A stretch of DNA of 64,000 nucleotides from positions 1 to 64,000 of the forward strand of contig JACEVL010000157.1 in the NCBI GenBank assembly GCA_020284085.1, written 5' to 3'. The position numbers were made by a program, and so were the translations under genes. Positions 1 to 14,200 of the stretch are shown here, piece after piece (position 1 is the first letter of the stretch; each line of letters starts with the position of its first letter). This DNA is from Aporrectodea caliginosa (lineage: Eukaryota > Annelida > Clitellata > Crassiclitellata > Lumbricidae). The notes beneath the pieces are model-generated. The model had not been told where the DNA came from. It did no database searches and worked only from the letters and a program-made list of their open reading frames with translations.

Positions 1-473
1 TTGTGCGGAGTTTCTTGGCAAATTGCTCTGCGAAGTCTTTTTACGAATATTGCTGATGGAATACATATTGAAATTCATGGAAGTTCGTTGCAATTAATAT
101 CACGGAATATATGTCTCATTTCCTGTGGAATATAATTGAAACACAGCAGAGGTAGGTAAAGCGAGCAACTTAGGTTCGGCCAATTCACAGCCTCTTGAAA
201 TACAAGCGTCCACGGTCTTCTCGTATCTCATCAGGCGCTACATAAATCACCACGTCTCACGGCCGGGGTATTAAGGCGCTAAGTAAATTCAATACTTTCC
301 TCCCAGCTACCACTCGCATTGCGTGTTTGTAAGCTAAGGAAAGGATATCCACATATGTCGCTATATGTTGAATAGGGCCTATAGTAAGCTAAGGTAAAGG
401 CTGTCACTATTGCTGTGTGTTGAATACTGCTGTGTGAATGTGTAGTGTTGATTAAAAATATACACATATTAAA
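1..473. other. 5' flank without recognised gene
   Basis: No coding exon is recognised. A loosely repeated segment is visible at about 328-375 and 382-425: both parts carry gtaagctaagg followed some 25-30 bases later by gttgaata. This stretch may be the leader of the ORF that starts at 474, but no LTR boundary or primer-binding site could be identified. Confidence 0.4.
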
Positions 474-1181
474 ATGTCACATTCGTCGGTCCATTCACCT
501 GAAACGCAAACGCGCCCTGGTGAGGTAGGTGAGGTCTGTCACACCCCTGAGTCTCGTTTATCAAGGCCTAGCTCGGTTAGCGACCTGGTTCTAGAACGAC
601 TCGGCAATCTGACTGGAGTTATAGAGCGCCAGCGTGACGATCAGTCGGAAATCCTGAGAGGTCAGGCAGACATTAACGGAAGATTGGAATCACTGGCTGA
701 TCGCATGGATCGTATAGAAGGCTCTCCATTAAGGAAGTTTGCTGTGAGATCGGAATCGAACCCTGGTTATGGCATGGCCATGGCTGCTTTCTGTCCGACA
801 GCCGCTGACATTGACCATTCGGCCCTTGGTCTACGGGGACCTCCGGATGATGTAAGGTTACATCCGGAACCCCTGGGATATCCTGGTACCGTAAGAAGAA
901 GTGAAAGACTAAGTAACAAGCCTAGGCCCGATTACATGAGCCTAGGTGGTAAAACACGAACGTTTCCACGCTTTGCAATGGGTTCAAATCCTATGCTAAA
1001 TGATGATACTCGCTCTCCTTCACCTGGGGTCTCACAGCAACACGTCCTGCCCGCGTCGGTAAATGAAAGCGCCCTGGGGGCTGCGATTTCGCGACGCGCG
1101 GACGGCGTAACAATATTACAATTAAGGACACAGGTTGGAACGCAAACAATAGCAAGGAGAAATAACAGCCAACTTAATTAA
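474..1181 (+). CDS. Unidentified 235-aa ORF, possibly mobile-element derived
   Basis: An uninterrupted ATG-to-stop frame in a favourable context (attaaaATG). I do not recognise the protein. It begins with a Ser/Pro/Thr-rich, probably disordered stretch (residues 1-40). A charged helical segment at about 45-85 (ERLGNLTGVIERQRDDQSE and following) looks like a coiled coil. A basic patch, RRSERLSNKPRPDYM, lies near residue 145. No zinc knuckle, protease, reverse transcriptase or integrase motif is visible. Basic linkers of this sort occur in retroelement proteins, so a degenerate gag-like or ORF1-like product is possible, but this is inference. A host single-exon gene or a chance ORF are alternatives, although 235 codons in AT-rich DNA is longer than expected by chance. 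Confidence 0.35.
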   Translation: MSHSSVHSPETQTRPGEVGEVCHTPESRLSRPSSVSDLVLERLGNLTGVIERQRDDQSEILRGQADINGRLESLADRMDRIEGSPLRKFAVRSESNPGYGMAMAAFCPTAADIDHSALGLRGPPDDVRLHPEPLGYPGTVRRSERLSNKPRPDYMSLGGKTRTFPRFAMGSNPMLNDDTRSPSPGVSQQHVLPASVNESALGAAISRRADGVTILQLRTQVGTQTIARRNNSQLN

Positions 1182-2153
1182 AGTAAAGCGTACACGAAAC
1201 TTGAAAACTTTATTCTGATGCAACAGACGATTCACGAGGAGATGCACGTCCCCAGTTATGCAAAAGCCTAGGGAAAGCCTACTAACTTTGTCACAGTGAC
1301 AAATTGCGGCTTGGGGATATGCTTTAATTTGACATGACTTCACGCCCGAGACAAACTAACTTCTGACCTTTTAGCTGTTTCTTAGTTTTAGGTAGGCCCT
1401 ATTTGTGTTAAATTGTGTCTGTGCACAATGCGCACTATAGGCTACTCGGCCGCTATATATACTAAAATAATTTATAGGGCCTAGCTAATTAATTAGGGGC
1501 CTACGAAACACAAGTCAAAAAATTTCGTGCCTTTGTGGTGGAGGCCCCTATGTGGTGGGGTCTCTGTTTTTTAAAATTTGATTTAGTAACCAACTTAATA
1601 AATTTTTTACAGATCGTAAAGTACCATGCAGTAGCCTACATAAAACTGTTCTTGAGATTTGTCGGTATACCCAGGAGACCCAAAAGGGGCCGAAGGTCCC
1701 GCATGCAAGTCTGTGCGTTGGCACATAGTGACCATGACTAAATCCGGGCCTACTACCTCCCCCTCCGGGGCCCTCCGTCCCTCCATCCCTAACTCCAGCC
1801 TTAATTCCGTCCACCCCGGAGCTCGTGTAGCCTATTGCAGGTAGGGAGGAAGTAAGGGAAGCAGGTAGAGACAGATGTCAACCCCGGTCAAGAGTGCGTA
1901 ACAAAAAATGTTCACACCACTTACGAGTGCGTTGCAAAGAATGTTGACACACATTTCTCTTCGTTTATAATATAAATATTATTAATGAGTATGACTCGAT
2001 TCTAATCCAGAAGGGTAGGTCTCTGCGAACAGCGCCTCCAAGCGAATTATGACGGGTTCGCAATATTTACTTCAATGAATACTAATAAACCAATTGGGTA
2101 GAGTTAATACTTTTGTGTTTTCTGCCAGTGTTTGGTTTATATGAGCCGCGAAA
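1182..2153. other. Upstream region of ACTR6
   Basis: No exon is recognised. The final part (about 1900-2153) leads directly into the ACTR6 start codon and must hold its 5' UTR and promoter, but no clear TATA box was identified. The middle part (about 1735-1860) is C/G-rich and has no coding signal I trust. Confidence 0.4.
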
Positions 2154-2227
2154 ATGGCCAGCACTCTCGTGTTAGATAACGGAGCTTATTCGGCGAAAAT
2201 CGGATTCTGTACTGAAACAGAGCCGAG
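2154..2227 (+). CDS. ACTR6: ACTR6 exon 1 (coding part)
   Basis: Encodes MASTLVLDNGAYSAKIGF and the next few residues, with the Asp-Asn-Gly phosphate loop. It ends in phase 2 at CCG AG|GTATAC and joins exon 2 to make an Arg codon. Confidence 0.93.
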
Positions 2228-5200
2228 GTATACTTAAATAAAAGTCTGTCTTGAGGAGTAATTACTATCTTTGTTAGGCAAACTTATAGTATCGTGGGCT
2301 GAAGGATAATATAGTATCTTTGGGCATGCTGCGCCGAAGCCGGACGATACCAGGTTTTCTAAAGACGACACTAACCCTAACCATATTAAACCGACCCTCA
2401 CGAGTCACGACGCCTAACGTCACCCTAACGGACACTCACTACGCCAGTAAACATACTTACGCTCTATAATCCTTCAGCCCCCGATACTATAAGCTATTAA
2501 GCTTGCCATGTTCTGTATGTTCTGTATGTAGCTTCAGTAAGGCTATTTATTAGGTCCTATTAATTTAACGTGACGAAATGCTCGAAGCTATTCAGAATGC
2601 TTTCGCCCGTGCTGTCACTAAAACCCCAAGCAGTACCATATCACTCCTGTCCTCAAATCGGTAATCCCGTAGTTTAGGTTGGTAAATTATTTTATATCGT
2701 CAAGTTAAAATGGAAGCTGGATTAAGAGAAAAAATTGTTTCACTAACTCGAAGTGGGATTGATGAAACCATTTCTGTCTTTAAATAGAAGTTGGATTGAT
2801 CGGAATAATTTTTACCGTAAATAGAAACTGGATTGATGAAACTAAGTTTTTGATGCAATAGAAGCTGGAATGATGAAAATAATTGTTTCCTGAAGTAGAA
2901 GCTGGACCCATGTGAATAGTTCTTTGCTTAAATAAAAGTTCCATTGATTAAAAATATTTCTTTTGTTAAATAGAAGTTGGATAATTTTTTTCACGAAATG
3001 GAAGCTGGATCGATGAAAAAAAATTCTCGATGAAATGAAAGCGGGATTGATTATAGTTATCATGGACATAAGTAGACTGCTTACTTACCAACGTGAAGTA
3101 CGGCATTGAAGACATTCAAATAATTTACCAACCTAAACTACGGGATTACCCTCAAATCACTCCACTGGCTTAAAATACTTGAGCGAATAGAATATAAAGT
3201 CATAACTCACCTACAATACGCTTTAATCCTCTCACCCCTCATGTCTCCGTCAGTTGTTCACGATCCAACCACTTAATTCGCTCAACACGCTCCTCTTCCG
3301 CCTTAACTCTTCTCCGCCCTTCCGTCACCTCATCACTAAAATTTGCAAAACTTACGCCAGCATTACGACAAATATCTGATCCATCCGACGAACTCACCAA
3401 AACCTCACCTCTTGGTAGCTCTACACATTCAAAGTTCAAAACTGCTTTATCACAAATCCCGTCCTAATTCCTCCTCTTCTCCTCACCTCCCTTGCTGTTT
3501 CAACTCTAAACACCATCGACCTTAGCCATCTCACCACTTTGGATCTTGAACTGCAGGCGCGTAACTAGCATTACGCAATTACGCAACTGCGTAAAGATTT
3601 TAGCAGCTCTCAAATTTTTTTAACCGTTTAGATTACTTTTTGACATTCTAGATTACTATTATTCGTTGAATTTCTAGTGTGCAGACTTTATTACTGTACA
3701 GTCAGTAAAACATTTCCCTTCGCCGACATAGTGAAGACTCTGCAAATTTCGTGGCACTTCTGAAATTTCGATCACAGACCGACACTATAGATTAAATCAT
3801 CGTAGGCCAATGTCATCTGCTCCACGCAAAACCCAGTATACATAAGTCCGTTGATTCAAAAATCAGCTGATCCACCTGTGTGGCCTGTGAGTTCGAGACA
3901 TTATTGTGGCAGAATGTCGTGCGGCTAGGTTGTACACTTTATTGTTTGATGCGAGCACAGAACAGATATCGGTCAGCTTATACGATATGTTGATAGCGTG
4001 AACAACCCGGTTCTCAGCATGACATTGTGGCAAAAGAACAATTTATAGGGCCTAACTGTCATCCCAAGTTTTCCCAACGCTTGACACCACTGGCGAAACT
4101 ATTGCGACACTCGTAAAGCAGCAGCTTTATGAAGTTGGTTTTTTCGTATGGGCCACTCCACGGAGACCCTGTTAGTTCGCCTCCTCTCTGATATCTATGG
4201 GGCTATTGATAGGTCACAGGTCATCCTCTTAGCATTATTTGCTGTCAGCACGGCGTTTGACACCGTCGATCACGATATCATTCTTAGGCGCCTATCTATA
4301 TATACCTCGTTTGGCCTTTCTGGTAACCTTCTTGACTGCAGCTGCTTGCTTCCTACCTCCATCACCGTTCGCTCTCTGTGGTCTACGACTCTACGTGTCT
4401 ACTAGGACTCCGTGGGTTCCTGCCCCGTTTGGCCTGCCCCAGGTATCTGTGCTGGGCCCTCTTCTCTGATTAAATTATTTATACTGCTGATACTGGTCCT
4501 CTCCTGGCCTCTTGCTGAGCCTTGCTCTGTGCTGAACCAATCTTATGCGGGTAACCTGCAGGCGTTTTTGCACTGTCTTGCGTCAGCAGCCATTACCGAA
4601 GCCCGGGTCATGAACCGGGCAATGGAGGCTCTCGAGGCCTGGATGTCCTCCAATCGCCTGCGGCTAAACTCATCTAAGACCCAGTTCATTTGGCTTGGCA
4701 CGCGCCAGCAGCTCGCCAAAATTGATTTGGAGGTCCTTGCCCAGGAGTTCCCGCAGATTACTTTCTCACAGTGGCAAAGAAATTAATTAATTGATAAATC
4801 CAGGCAGGCTATCAACTTTATAAAATAAAATTATAGGCGTGTATGTAATGAGATCGACGATCGTCATGTAAACTGCAATCTCTTAGAGAAAATAACATAT
4901 CCAAAATTAAGTGGCCAAGGGCATCATTTTGGGCCGTCGCCCCAGGCGGCATTTCAGCTCCGTAAGCCATTGCTTTCTCATCCTTTAATTGTCCGGGACC
5001 TTGGTGTCACATTAGACCAAGAACTATAACGTTCACGCGACATATCAGCCTGCTATGCCGCGATTGTGTATACCAGCTGGCAGCTGCGTCAGCTTAGAGA
5101 GGTCTTCCGTTCCTTAACCTTTAATGCTGCGTTAATGCTTATCCACTTCTTTGTTGTTTCCCGTCTTGATTATTGCAGCGCCCTCTGCGTGGGTTTCCGG

Positions 5201-8200
5201 CGACTCGGGTTGGGTGCTTGGTTCGGGTCTTACGCTCGGCAGCACGCTATATTGGTTGCATCCCAAGATTCCGCCATGTTACTGACTATATGCGGGATGT
5301 CTTGCATTGGCTTCCTTTCCCACAGTGGATCGCTTACCGGATCTCTTCCTTGGTCTGGCGCTGATGTGGTCTCTGTTTATCTACAGGAGCACCACCCTCA
5401 GCATCCAGCACCGTGGTTCTCCTCGCTCTTCTAGGCAGGCTGAGGTTCTTGTCTCCCGGTCGCGGACTTCTATTCTGCAGCGCCGTGCTTTTTCTGTTGC
5501 TGGCCTGCAATCTGGAATGGGCTTCCTTTGGCACTATACGCCTAATTCCGAGAGCCCTTCAGATCACGTTCTATTCTAACTTCAAGACTGTTCGGACTTC
5601 GGAGTTGGGTCGGGTGCGCTCCTTAGTAGATAATCTTGAAGGGGCGCTATGTAAATCTCTGTAATGAATGAATGAATCATAATTTGCCAAAGAGCTGATG
5701 CAAAATGTTATTACTTTTAACCATAAAGATTGTCTCCAAAATGGACCATTACAAACCAACAAATAAATTTATTTTCTTATGCTTTAGTTAATTGCTTTGA
5801 TGAGTCTGTCTGTTTCTAGTCTACGTTGGTTGCTGGGACTTTGCAGCTGAACCCATTTTAAAAATCAAATTATGAAATTATAATTATAATTTTCCAAAGA
5901 ACTTCTGTAAAATGTTATTACTTTGAATCAAAAGTTGGTCTCCAAAATGCACCATTACAAACCCCTAAATGAAAATTTTTCTTACCCTGGGGAGAGGGCA
6001 CAGCCCCCTCCCCAGACCCCTCCCCTCAGAGTTCTTCAAAACTGCGTAATTTTATGGAAGACCTGGTTACGCCACTGTTGAACTGGATCCGATTTCACCA
6101 ACCCCGCCTATCAAGTATGTTTTTGACTAGGCGCCTATGAATAAAGTAGTTCCCGTGACTTCGCTTTTTGGGTGCTGCAGAAATTTTGAGATTACATTTT
6201 TCATATGCTAAGGTGGCAATAATACTGTGATAAAGTCAGAAAATCGTATAGTAAGTACTGCTGACTGTAGTCGTTTGCTTCAAGACAATGGCTGTACGTC
6301 ATGCAGAAATAGCTCCCACATTTTGCCAGATTTTAAGAATTAGCATATTTGACACAGCATTTATCTAAAAATAATGTTAGACAGAAAAACTCAATCACAA
6401 ACTGAAGCTGTGTGGAAAGTTTTGTGCTTGTATGTGTATAGCTACTGAAGTACAGTGACCAGAGAAAAAATATGTAATTTTCTATGCCACTGAAAGTCAG
6501 GCTACCTGAGGACTGTTGTAAATTCACGGGAACTATCGCGTTCACAGGTGCTTATTCCAAATAGGGAGGTAAAGGGAAGGGGAGGAATCAGGATGGAATT
6601 TGTGAAAAAGCAATGTTTTCAATTTTGAATGAAAGACTTGTCGAGAGATAGCAAGAGGTGAGGTTTTGGTGAGAATTTCCTCCCACTGAATTTTGCGCTT
6701 TTCAGCTCCATTCACATCAGAGTACATTATATCAAATTGTAAAGAGGTTTCGTCTTCTCAATAATAGTCACATACAGAGAACTATTTGAAATGTTCCATA
6801 AAGGCATTATACATGTGATCAGTTCCAAGTACAGTACAAACTTCTTTTTGGTTTGAAACTATCCTAAGGTCTTTTGACATCTGTTTTCTGCTTCAGAGTT
6901 GTTCCAAACTGCGTCGTTAAAGCCAAAACTGTTCGCAACCGAGTCTTTATTGGTGATCAGCTAGATGACTGTAAAGATCTTTCCGGATTATATTACATGC
7001 TAGCATTTCAAAAGGTAATTTTAAATAGTGGAAATTATGTTAATAGTACATGCCTCAACCATAGTTTGTGATGTTGTCATATGTATATGAAAGCTATATG
7101 ATTAAGGTGACCACAATCCGGGCAGTCCCAGAATTGATAAAAATGTCCCACATCCCGGATCCGTCTTTCCGGGACAATGAAACGTCCTGGAATGCAATTT
7201 TCCATAATTAAATACGTAGAATTTACTATTTAATTTTCCAATAATTAGAAAGTGGAAAATGAAATAACAGCATCACCAAATATGCAGTGCCACACAAAAT
7301 TTACAACTCTGCAGTGCTCACAATGTAAACTTAAGAGTGTGATAATGTGCATGGTTGTGACCATATTAAACCAGTCATTTGATCAAGTCTTTACTGTCTG
7401 GACTTGTATATTGTTTGCTTGTTTTCTTTCTAATTGAAAAAAACTACAAATAATATGCTTAAATTTGTTCTTAAACCTTACAAATATATTTCAGTTGAGG
7501 CAGTGCATATGTATGGCACTCTTCCCAATGAGCCCAGCTCTGAATTGCGTTTGACAGATTGGAAGTACTGTGGTGTCCCAGAATGGTAGAAAAGAAATGT
7601 GGTCACTGACTCACTGGTCACCCTATATAATGATGCTTATGATATACATTTATTGAGTTAATCACACAAAAGATGTTGATTGGTTGAATAAATCCCTTGC
7701 ATTACATTGTGGCTGATTGAAGAGGCACTTGTCTTGCAACATTGTAGACCGTGCAGAAGTTAGTTTTATGCCTTCTTTTTGGTAAAATTTGCATATACTT
7801 TGTGTCTTGTACAGGGAGGTTCTTATATGATTGCAGGGGTTCCTTGTTAACTGGGAAATCGAACGACAAGTTTGGGATTATATGTTCTGCAAAGAAGGTT
7901 TCACGGTAATGCATTAATATACACTCAACTCAGCACTAGTTTCATCTCCTATGATTTTATTGTATTTGAAGATTTCTAAAGTGCCTCTCACAGTGCACAC
8001 GAATCAGAAGCGCTCTCAGTGCGATAGACCCAGAGACAAAAGACAGGATTTAAGACAGTGGAAAGATGCTGCGAGACCTTCTGAGAGAACTGCAGAGCAC
8101 AATGACGGAGGGAACTCATTCCACAGTGTAGGGCCAGTGCAAGCGGAGGTTCGTGATTGAGCCATGGCAGTCCTCACACGAGGGACAAAAAGATCAAGAC

Positions 8201-11200
8201 GATCCAGAAATTGAAGAGAGGCTGCTGAGATCGGCCAATGAATAGAGTCACAGAAGTTCATTACAGATTTCTAAGGGTCTAGAAATTACTGGCGAGGTCC
8301 ATTATGTACAAAGGCTTCTAGCGCTAAATTCATTTAAAATTAGGGGTGGGCAATGAGTAAAATTTTTAATCGAAATTAGTCACACGATTAAAATTTTTAA
8401 TAGCGCGATTAATTTTTAATGCATGTCACAATAGATAACAAGTACAACTACTCTACTGACTTTGAGTAGTTACGTTGAATATGTGCTATATAAATGCTTG
8501 CAGTCAATAAACAAAGAGCAAACATGCTTAAGACACTATTTGTTTTTACTTGCTAATTTTTACTTTAAAGTTTTAAGCTTAAACTGAGCGGTTTTATCAA
8601 GAATTGTTTTAGCGCATTTCTAGAAATAATTATACACAGTGACAATCGCGTTAACTGCGTTAAAAAATGTAATCGCATTAATTAATTAACGCATTAATCG
8701 CGTTAAATGCCCAGCCCTATTTAAAATATCTCAGTGATTTTTATTTAGGGGCAGATGAGTTTGCATGTGGTCTGTAATAAATGTAATTGCCTGTCACCAG
8801 TTTCAAATTATAAGATTTCCTTGGTTTTAAAAGGGACCAGAAAGTGGATATGCTATATATAACTAAAGGAATTTTTAACCTGTGCAATACAAAATTTTAA
8901 TTATGAACAAATCTGTGTGTGTGATTTGTTTATTTTGACTGTTTGCTTTGTAGGTCAACTTTGAAACCAGTGGAATCATAATAACTGAACCATATTTCAA
9001 CTTTCGTTCTATTCAAGAAGCAGTCAGTGAGATTTTATTTGAAGATTACCAGTTCCAGTATATTTACAGATGCAATGGTAAACTGCCTCTGTGTTATTTT
9101 CTAAATATTTCTTTTTAAGATTATCGAGCGACATCTATATTATGTTATCACACTCTTTTGTTGCTACCAATAGTAATGTTATTATTTCCTTGCATAGTCA
9201 TAACATTATTTCATCATCATTCCTATAGCTGTTGTAGATTGAATACATTTACCATAGCACATGCCATATGTCTTTGGACAAGTTCATATCTTTAACTCTT
9301 TGGGATTATCATCCTGCACATTACTGGAGAACTGGGTAGTCTGATAAATTGAGGGTCACTCATAAATAATCAGATTGTTTGGATTGTCAGGTTTTTGGTG
9401 CATTTCTGACATGATTATGAGTGAATTACATTTCCACACATTTTCCTTCAAGGGACAAAGCAATTATATGATCTTATTAGTGTTGTTGTATAGTGTGCAG
9501 GAACTTGGCTGTTTGGCGTTTGATTAGACTCGCTGAGCTGTGCACCTTTGTATGTATACTATACATGTATTGAGACATTTAATATAGTGTCTTTTAAGTT
9601 CCTTTCAAAGGCACGCCTTTCTTTGTCCTCTTTTTCACATTGCAAATCTTTTTGTTCAGCCTCTTGGACGGTTCCCACATTTAGGCTCATCTCTCTTACA
9701 TATGGGGTTGCTTCTGTCACTGAGTGGTATAATCTGTTGCTAGTATGAGCTGGGTGTTTTCCTTTTTAAGTACCGTATGTATGTACATGTACATGCAGAC
9801 CCTTTCTACAGCACCTTTTAAGTGCTTCACAAGGTGCTGCCTGTGGCATCATAAGTGATGTCTTTAACAGATACATGTAACTAAGAGTTACCACTGGCTA
9901 TTGACTTAGATTATTTTCCTACTTAGGCTTGCTGACAGGAAGGAGAGTTCCCGAGGCTGTTGGGAACCCTATCACGATTTGCTTGGATCTTAAACTGTTT
10001 CTAATGTGAGGGCATTGTGAATGTTTCTGTTTGAATTAGCTGGCTACCTTAGTCAACACAAACACTGCAAAGGATCAGCAAATCCATCCCTCTGTTGTCT
10101 TGTTGTTGACTCGGGTTATTCGTTCACTCATATCGCACCATATTACAGCGGCAGAGCTGTGAAACAGGCCATCAGAAGGTTACTGTTATTTCATTGTCGT
10201 TCTTTTTGCTCATTCTACTTCTGTCTAGTAGATCTAACATATCCTTTTATTGTGAAATTTGTATATTTTCAGGTTGAAATTTTTGTTATTTGATGCATTA
10301 GTGCAGAAACTGTCAGAATAAGAAGAGCAGTCCCTTAGACTAGCCCTGAGACAGCCATAGGTATGAAGTGTTAGCAACTTAATTTTCTTAGCGTTGGCAT
10401 ATGAGTCTATTCCTATTCTCACCTCATCTTCCCACCAAAAGTGTGAGGTCTTTATACTCATTATAGCTGAGTTGGCTAGGGGCACAAGTAGGACAGAAAT
10501 ATCAACACAGATTTCTGCCCTGGTGAGGATTTGAACCAACCTTTCAGTTGACAGTCAAGCATGCTGACCACTGGACCATCGCACACCCCTAACTGCCAGA
10601 ACTAATCCTAAAAGAAGGATAGCTGCAGGATCTGCTCTAATATTTGTGCTTAAATTTCGCCTGTGCAGATCTCCTAAGTAGGAGTAGATATCAGGCTACG
10701 GACAGATGTTTTTTCAGTCTTGGAATAGCCTGCTTTTTATTTATGCTGTTAATGCTCAGTGGACGAGTAGTTTATGCCTGGCTACGTTTAAGGTCTTCTT
10801 GTGTTTGTGTTTTAGGGTAGATGTTGGTGGAAAGGTTTTAACGAATCATCTAAAGGAAATCATATCATACAGGTTAGCACTGTTACTTGTTTTCTGTATT
10901 GTTCTTTTTATTTTGTATTTTTCAAATGTACTAGTTCAGTTAATCTGCAATTGTATGTAAAGGACTTGCTCAAGGTCCCCGACAGTGGTAACTCTGTCTT
11001 TGGAGAGGTTCAAACTTGACCTGTTTTGCTCTCTGCATTACAAGTTCATTTCACCAAAGGGCTACCCGAATATCTTTGTTTTAGTATGTACATTATTGTG
11101 TTGTGATCTCTAAATGTGAAGAGTCATGATGTCATACTAGCCTCTCACAGTCTCTAGTGCTGTTCAAATCATTCCTTGGAATCCTTTCAAATTATTCTTG

Positions 11201-14200
11201 ATATCAGCCATTGGAATTGTCGTTGTATTTCCTTCTACATAGAGCCACACATTATGTGTGTTGTTTAATTATTATGTATTATTTTGATTATATTATATTA
11301 TTACGGTATATGCACATGGTCATTAAATGTAAATCTGTATGTGGAGCAATTGTGAGTCAACTACTCAGTCAGTAACTGTCAGTTACTTGCTCAAGATCCA
11401 TACAGAGCGACCGTCTCAGTGGTGCCCTAACCCTTACTCTCCCCCTTACAGGCCAAGCTGTAAGCTAGGCTGCTGTACCCACAAACATTGAGATATCAGT
11501 TCTTGATGCTTTTATTTTGTGTGAAGAATGTGGAAGCAATTATTTAAGTTAGCAAATATTGTAATGAATAATTAATTTGAGATGTATCTGATTAATTTGA
11601 GGCTGAACAACACACTTAAAACACATATGCATATGCACTAGCAGCTGTTGGCAGTACAAATAAATGTCATTCTGCACTCTGAAAAACTGTTTATTCATCT
11701 ATTCTTCACCATGATGTTGTAATACTCTGTTATTGTTGTAATGTAATTGGTTTAGTGATGAGTCATGCTGCCCTTCGATCAGTTTGCTGCTTTTTATTCG
11801 GACAGGCAGCTGATGGTTATGGATGAAACGCATGTTGTGAACCAGATGAAAGAAGACACCTGTTATGTCACGACAGATTTCTGGGGTGACATGGAGATCG
11901 CAAAGTAAGTGATTGTTTTCTTGTCTTCTAACAGGCTTATAATTTTATTAGACTGTCAGCTGAAATTAAACCTGATTTGTTATGATTGTGTGGAATGTCA
12001 TGATAACTGTATTTGACAAGAAGGTTTGGAAGGCTTATGGATGGATTGCAGAATCAGAATAACTGACCTCTTGAACTTGATTCTTAAGTTGTACATCTTT
12101 GAGCTGAATCTATTAATCTAGAGTTATTAAAATGCCTTGTCCTCAGTTCTGTCATCGGACTCACCAATATGCAATGCTTATTATATTTGTAGTTTTAACA
12201 TATCTTGAGAATTCTATTCTTATTGGTCTCCCGTTTCACTTGTATCAGACCTTTGCAGTGTATGCTAATCTCTGCGGTCTGCTGATAACCGTTGCTATTA
12301 CAACATCTTAAAAAGCTCAGAGATGTAAATTTTTTGTTCTATGGTTTGACAGCAGTGTGATTCTTGTTAACGATAACGATAACAAAAATGTTCGTTAACG
12401 AAAATAAAATGATTTTGTTAACGATAACTATAACTAAAAAATATAATTAACTATAACGAAAATAACAATAACGAAAATTCATCTTTAATACAAAAAATAA
12501 AAATAGGAAGTCTAATATGGATGGTTCGACATAAATGAGAACGATAAAATGCGATATTTTTATTGTGCAATTTGTCAGTTACTTTGGAAACTTGTGTATT
12601 CATGAAGCTGAATGCACCTATGCTTCAAAGGCTTTCAAAGCTTTGAGCAAATTGTGAAACAGCACGTTAATATGCACAATTTTACTTATAGCCTTAGGCC
12701 CCCTAATTATTGTAATTAAGTAGTAACTAAAATAAAAATTCAGTAACTATAACTATAACTACAACTAAAAAATAATACTGACTATAACTAAAATAAAAAA
12801 CCATTAACTGTAACTATAACTAAAATAAAATCTGTAAGGAGAATCACACTGTTTGACAGGACATGAACAGCTTTGTAATCTAATTTCAGAACTGCTTTAG
12901 CATAACAAATAACACGTCAGGCTTCAACAGAAGACACAAAACAGGACTTGTCCACAAATCACGTCATTATCTAAAATGGTCATTCCACTGAGCCAGGCAG
13001 GCAGGCAACCAGAAATCATGTGCAGTAATAGGTCAGTCATAAAATTGCGAGATTCAAAGATGAGTTAGAACTCGCTAGAGTTTGAATTTAAAGGAATTAA
13101 TTTTGCTCTCAATAATTTTTGGTGTTTCAGAGGTGTCATAAAAGAATTGCTCAGCTGAGCATATTTAACCCTTTAACGACGAGCCGCTTATGGTTTCCCA
13201 TACATTTTAGTACACGCTCGTTGTTGAAGGGTTAAGTGAAAGGAACAAGGTAAAATCAGGTCGGATAGAATCAAGTGTTCGAAAATGGGGCTTGTACAAA
13301 TATTTTGGAAATAACATGTCAGAAATAATTTAATGTCATTTTGATATTTTCAGGAAAAAGGGAAAGGAAAATACAATCATGAGAGACTACGTGCTTCCTG
13401 ATTATACGCACATCAAGCGCGGCTACATTCGACCGCCAGAAGAAACTACAGGAGTGGCAAAAGACGCTGAACAGGTCCTTATTTGTACATTATGATATAA
13501 TAATTCCTTCATACATTACGATATAATAATTCCTTCATACATTATGATATAATAATTCCTTCATTTCAGGTCATATTGTCTTTAGATTCAGTTAAATTTA
13601 TTCAACATGCACAAAACTTTGTGGCTTTGCAGATATAAATCCACATTATTAAAACATTTCAGTTAGTTAGTGTGGCCTAAATTGTCTTCTTTTAAATTTA
13701 GCTAAGGCCTTTCTCCTTAGTCTACTGCCGTATGAGAGAGTGCTGTTAATTTCACACTATTCGTTGTAGTTGTGGGTGTATCTCTTTTTCAGATAATTCG
13801 TATGAATAATGAGCGGTTTGCAATACCTGAGATGTTGTTCCACCCCTCAGATGTTGGGATTCACGAGATGGGAATTGCTGAGGCCATTGTTCACTCTATA
13901 AACAACACTCCACAAGGTCAGATTCTGCTTCAGATTCAAGATTCTGCTTCAGATTTTTAGTTCAGTTCAGCTTCAGATGTAGGGCTTAACCGGAATCCGG
14001 ATCGGCAAACCGATTTTGCCGATTTTGGACTATCCGGAATTATTCGGATCCGGAATTTCTAGGCTGCCGATTAGTAAAAAAATGTTTTTGACGGTTTTCA
14101 AACTATAACAATAATTTACAGGCCCTACAGCCGGGGATGGCTTTATTAATGACCTCTGCTAGTTCTCCCTATACAGTGACTGCCTTCATCAGATAGTTCA

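Larger units (their letters stand above)
3554..6077. mobile_element. 2.5-kb hAT-type element with nested insertions (ACTR6 intron 1)
   Basis: The left end CAGGCGCGTAACTAG and the reverse complement of the right end CAGTGGCGTAACCAG form inverted termini. The element is flanked by an exact 8-bp duplication, TTGAACTG (3546-3553 and 6078-6085). Both the CAG-GGCGTAAC type of end and the 8-bp TSD are hAT hallmarks. No hAT transposase was recognised. Most of the interior is a LINE (about 4060-5690) that itself contains a MITE. Related segments at about 5680-5780 and 5875-5980 (ATGTTATTACTTT...TCTCCAAAATG..CCATTACAAAC) flank 95 bp of other sequence. Confidence 0.85.
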
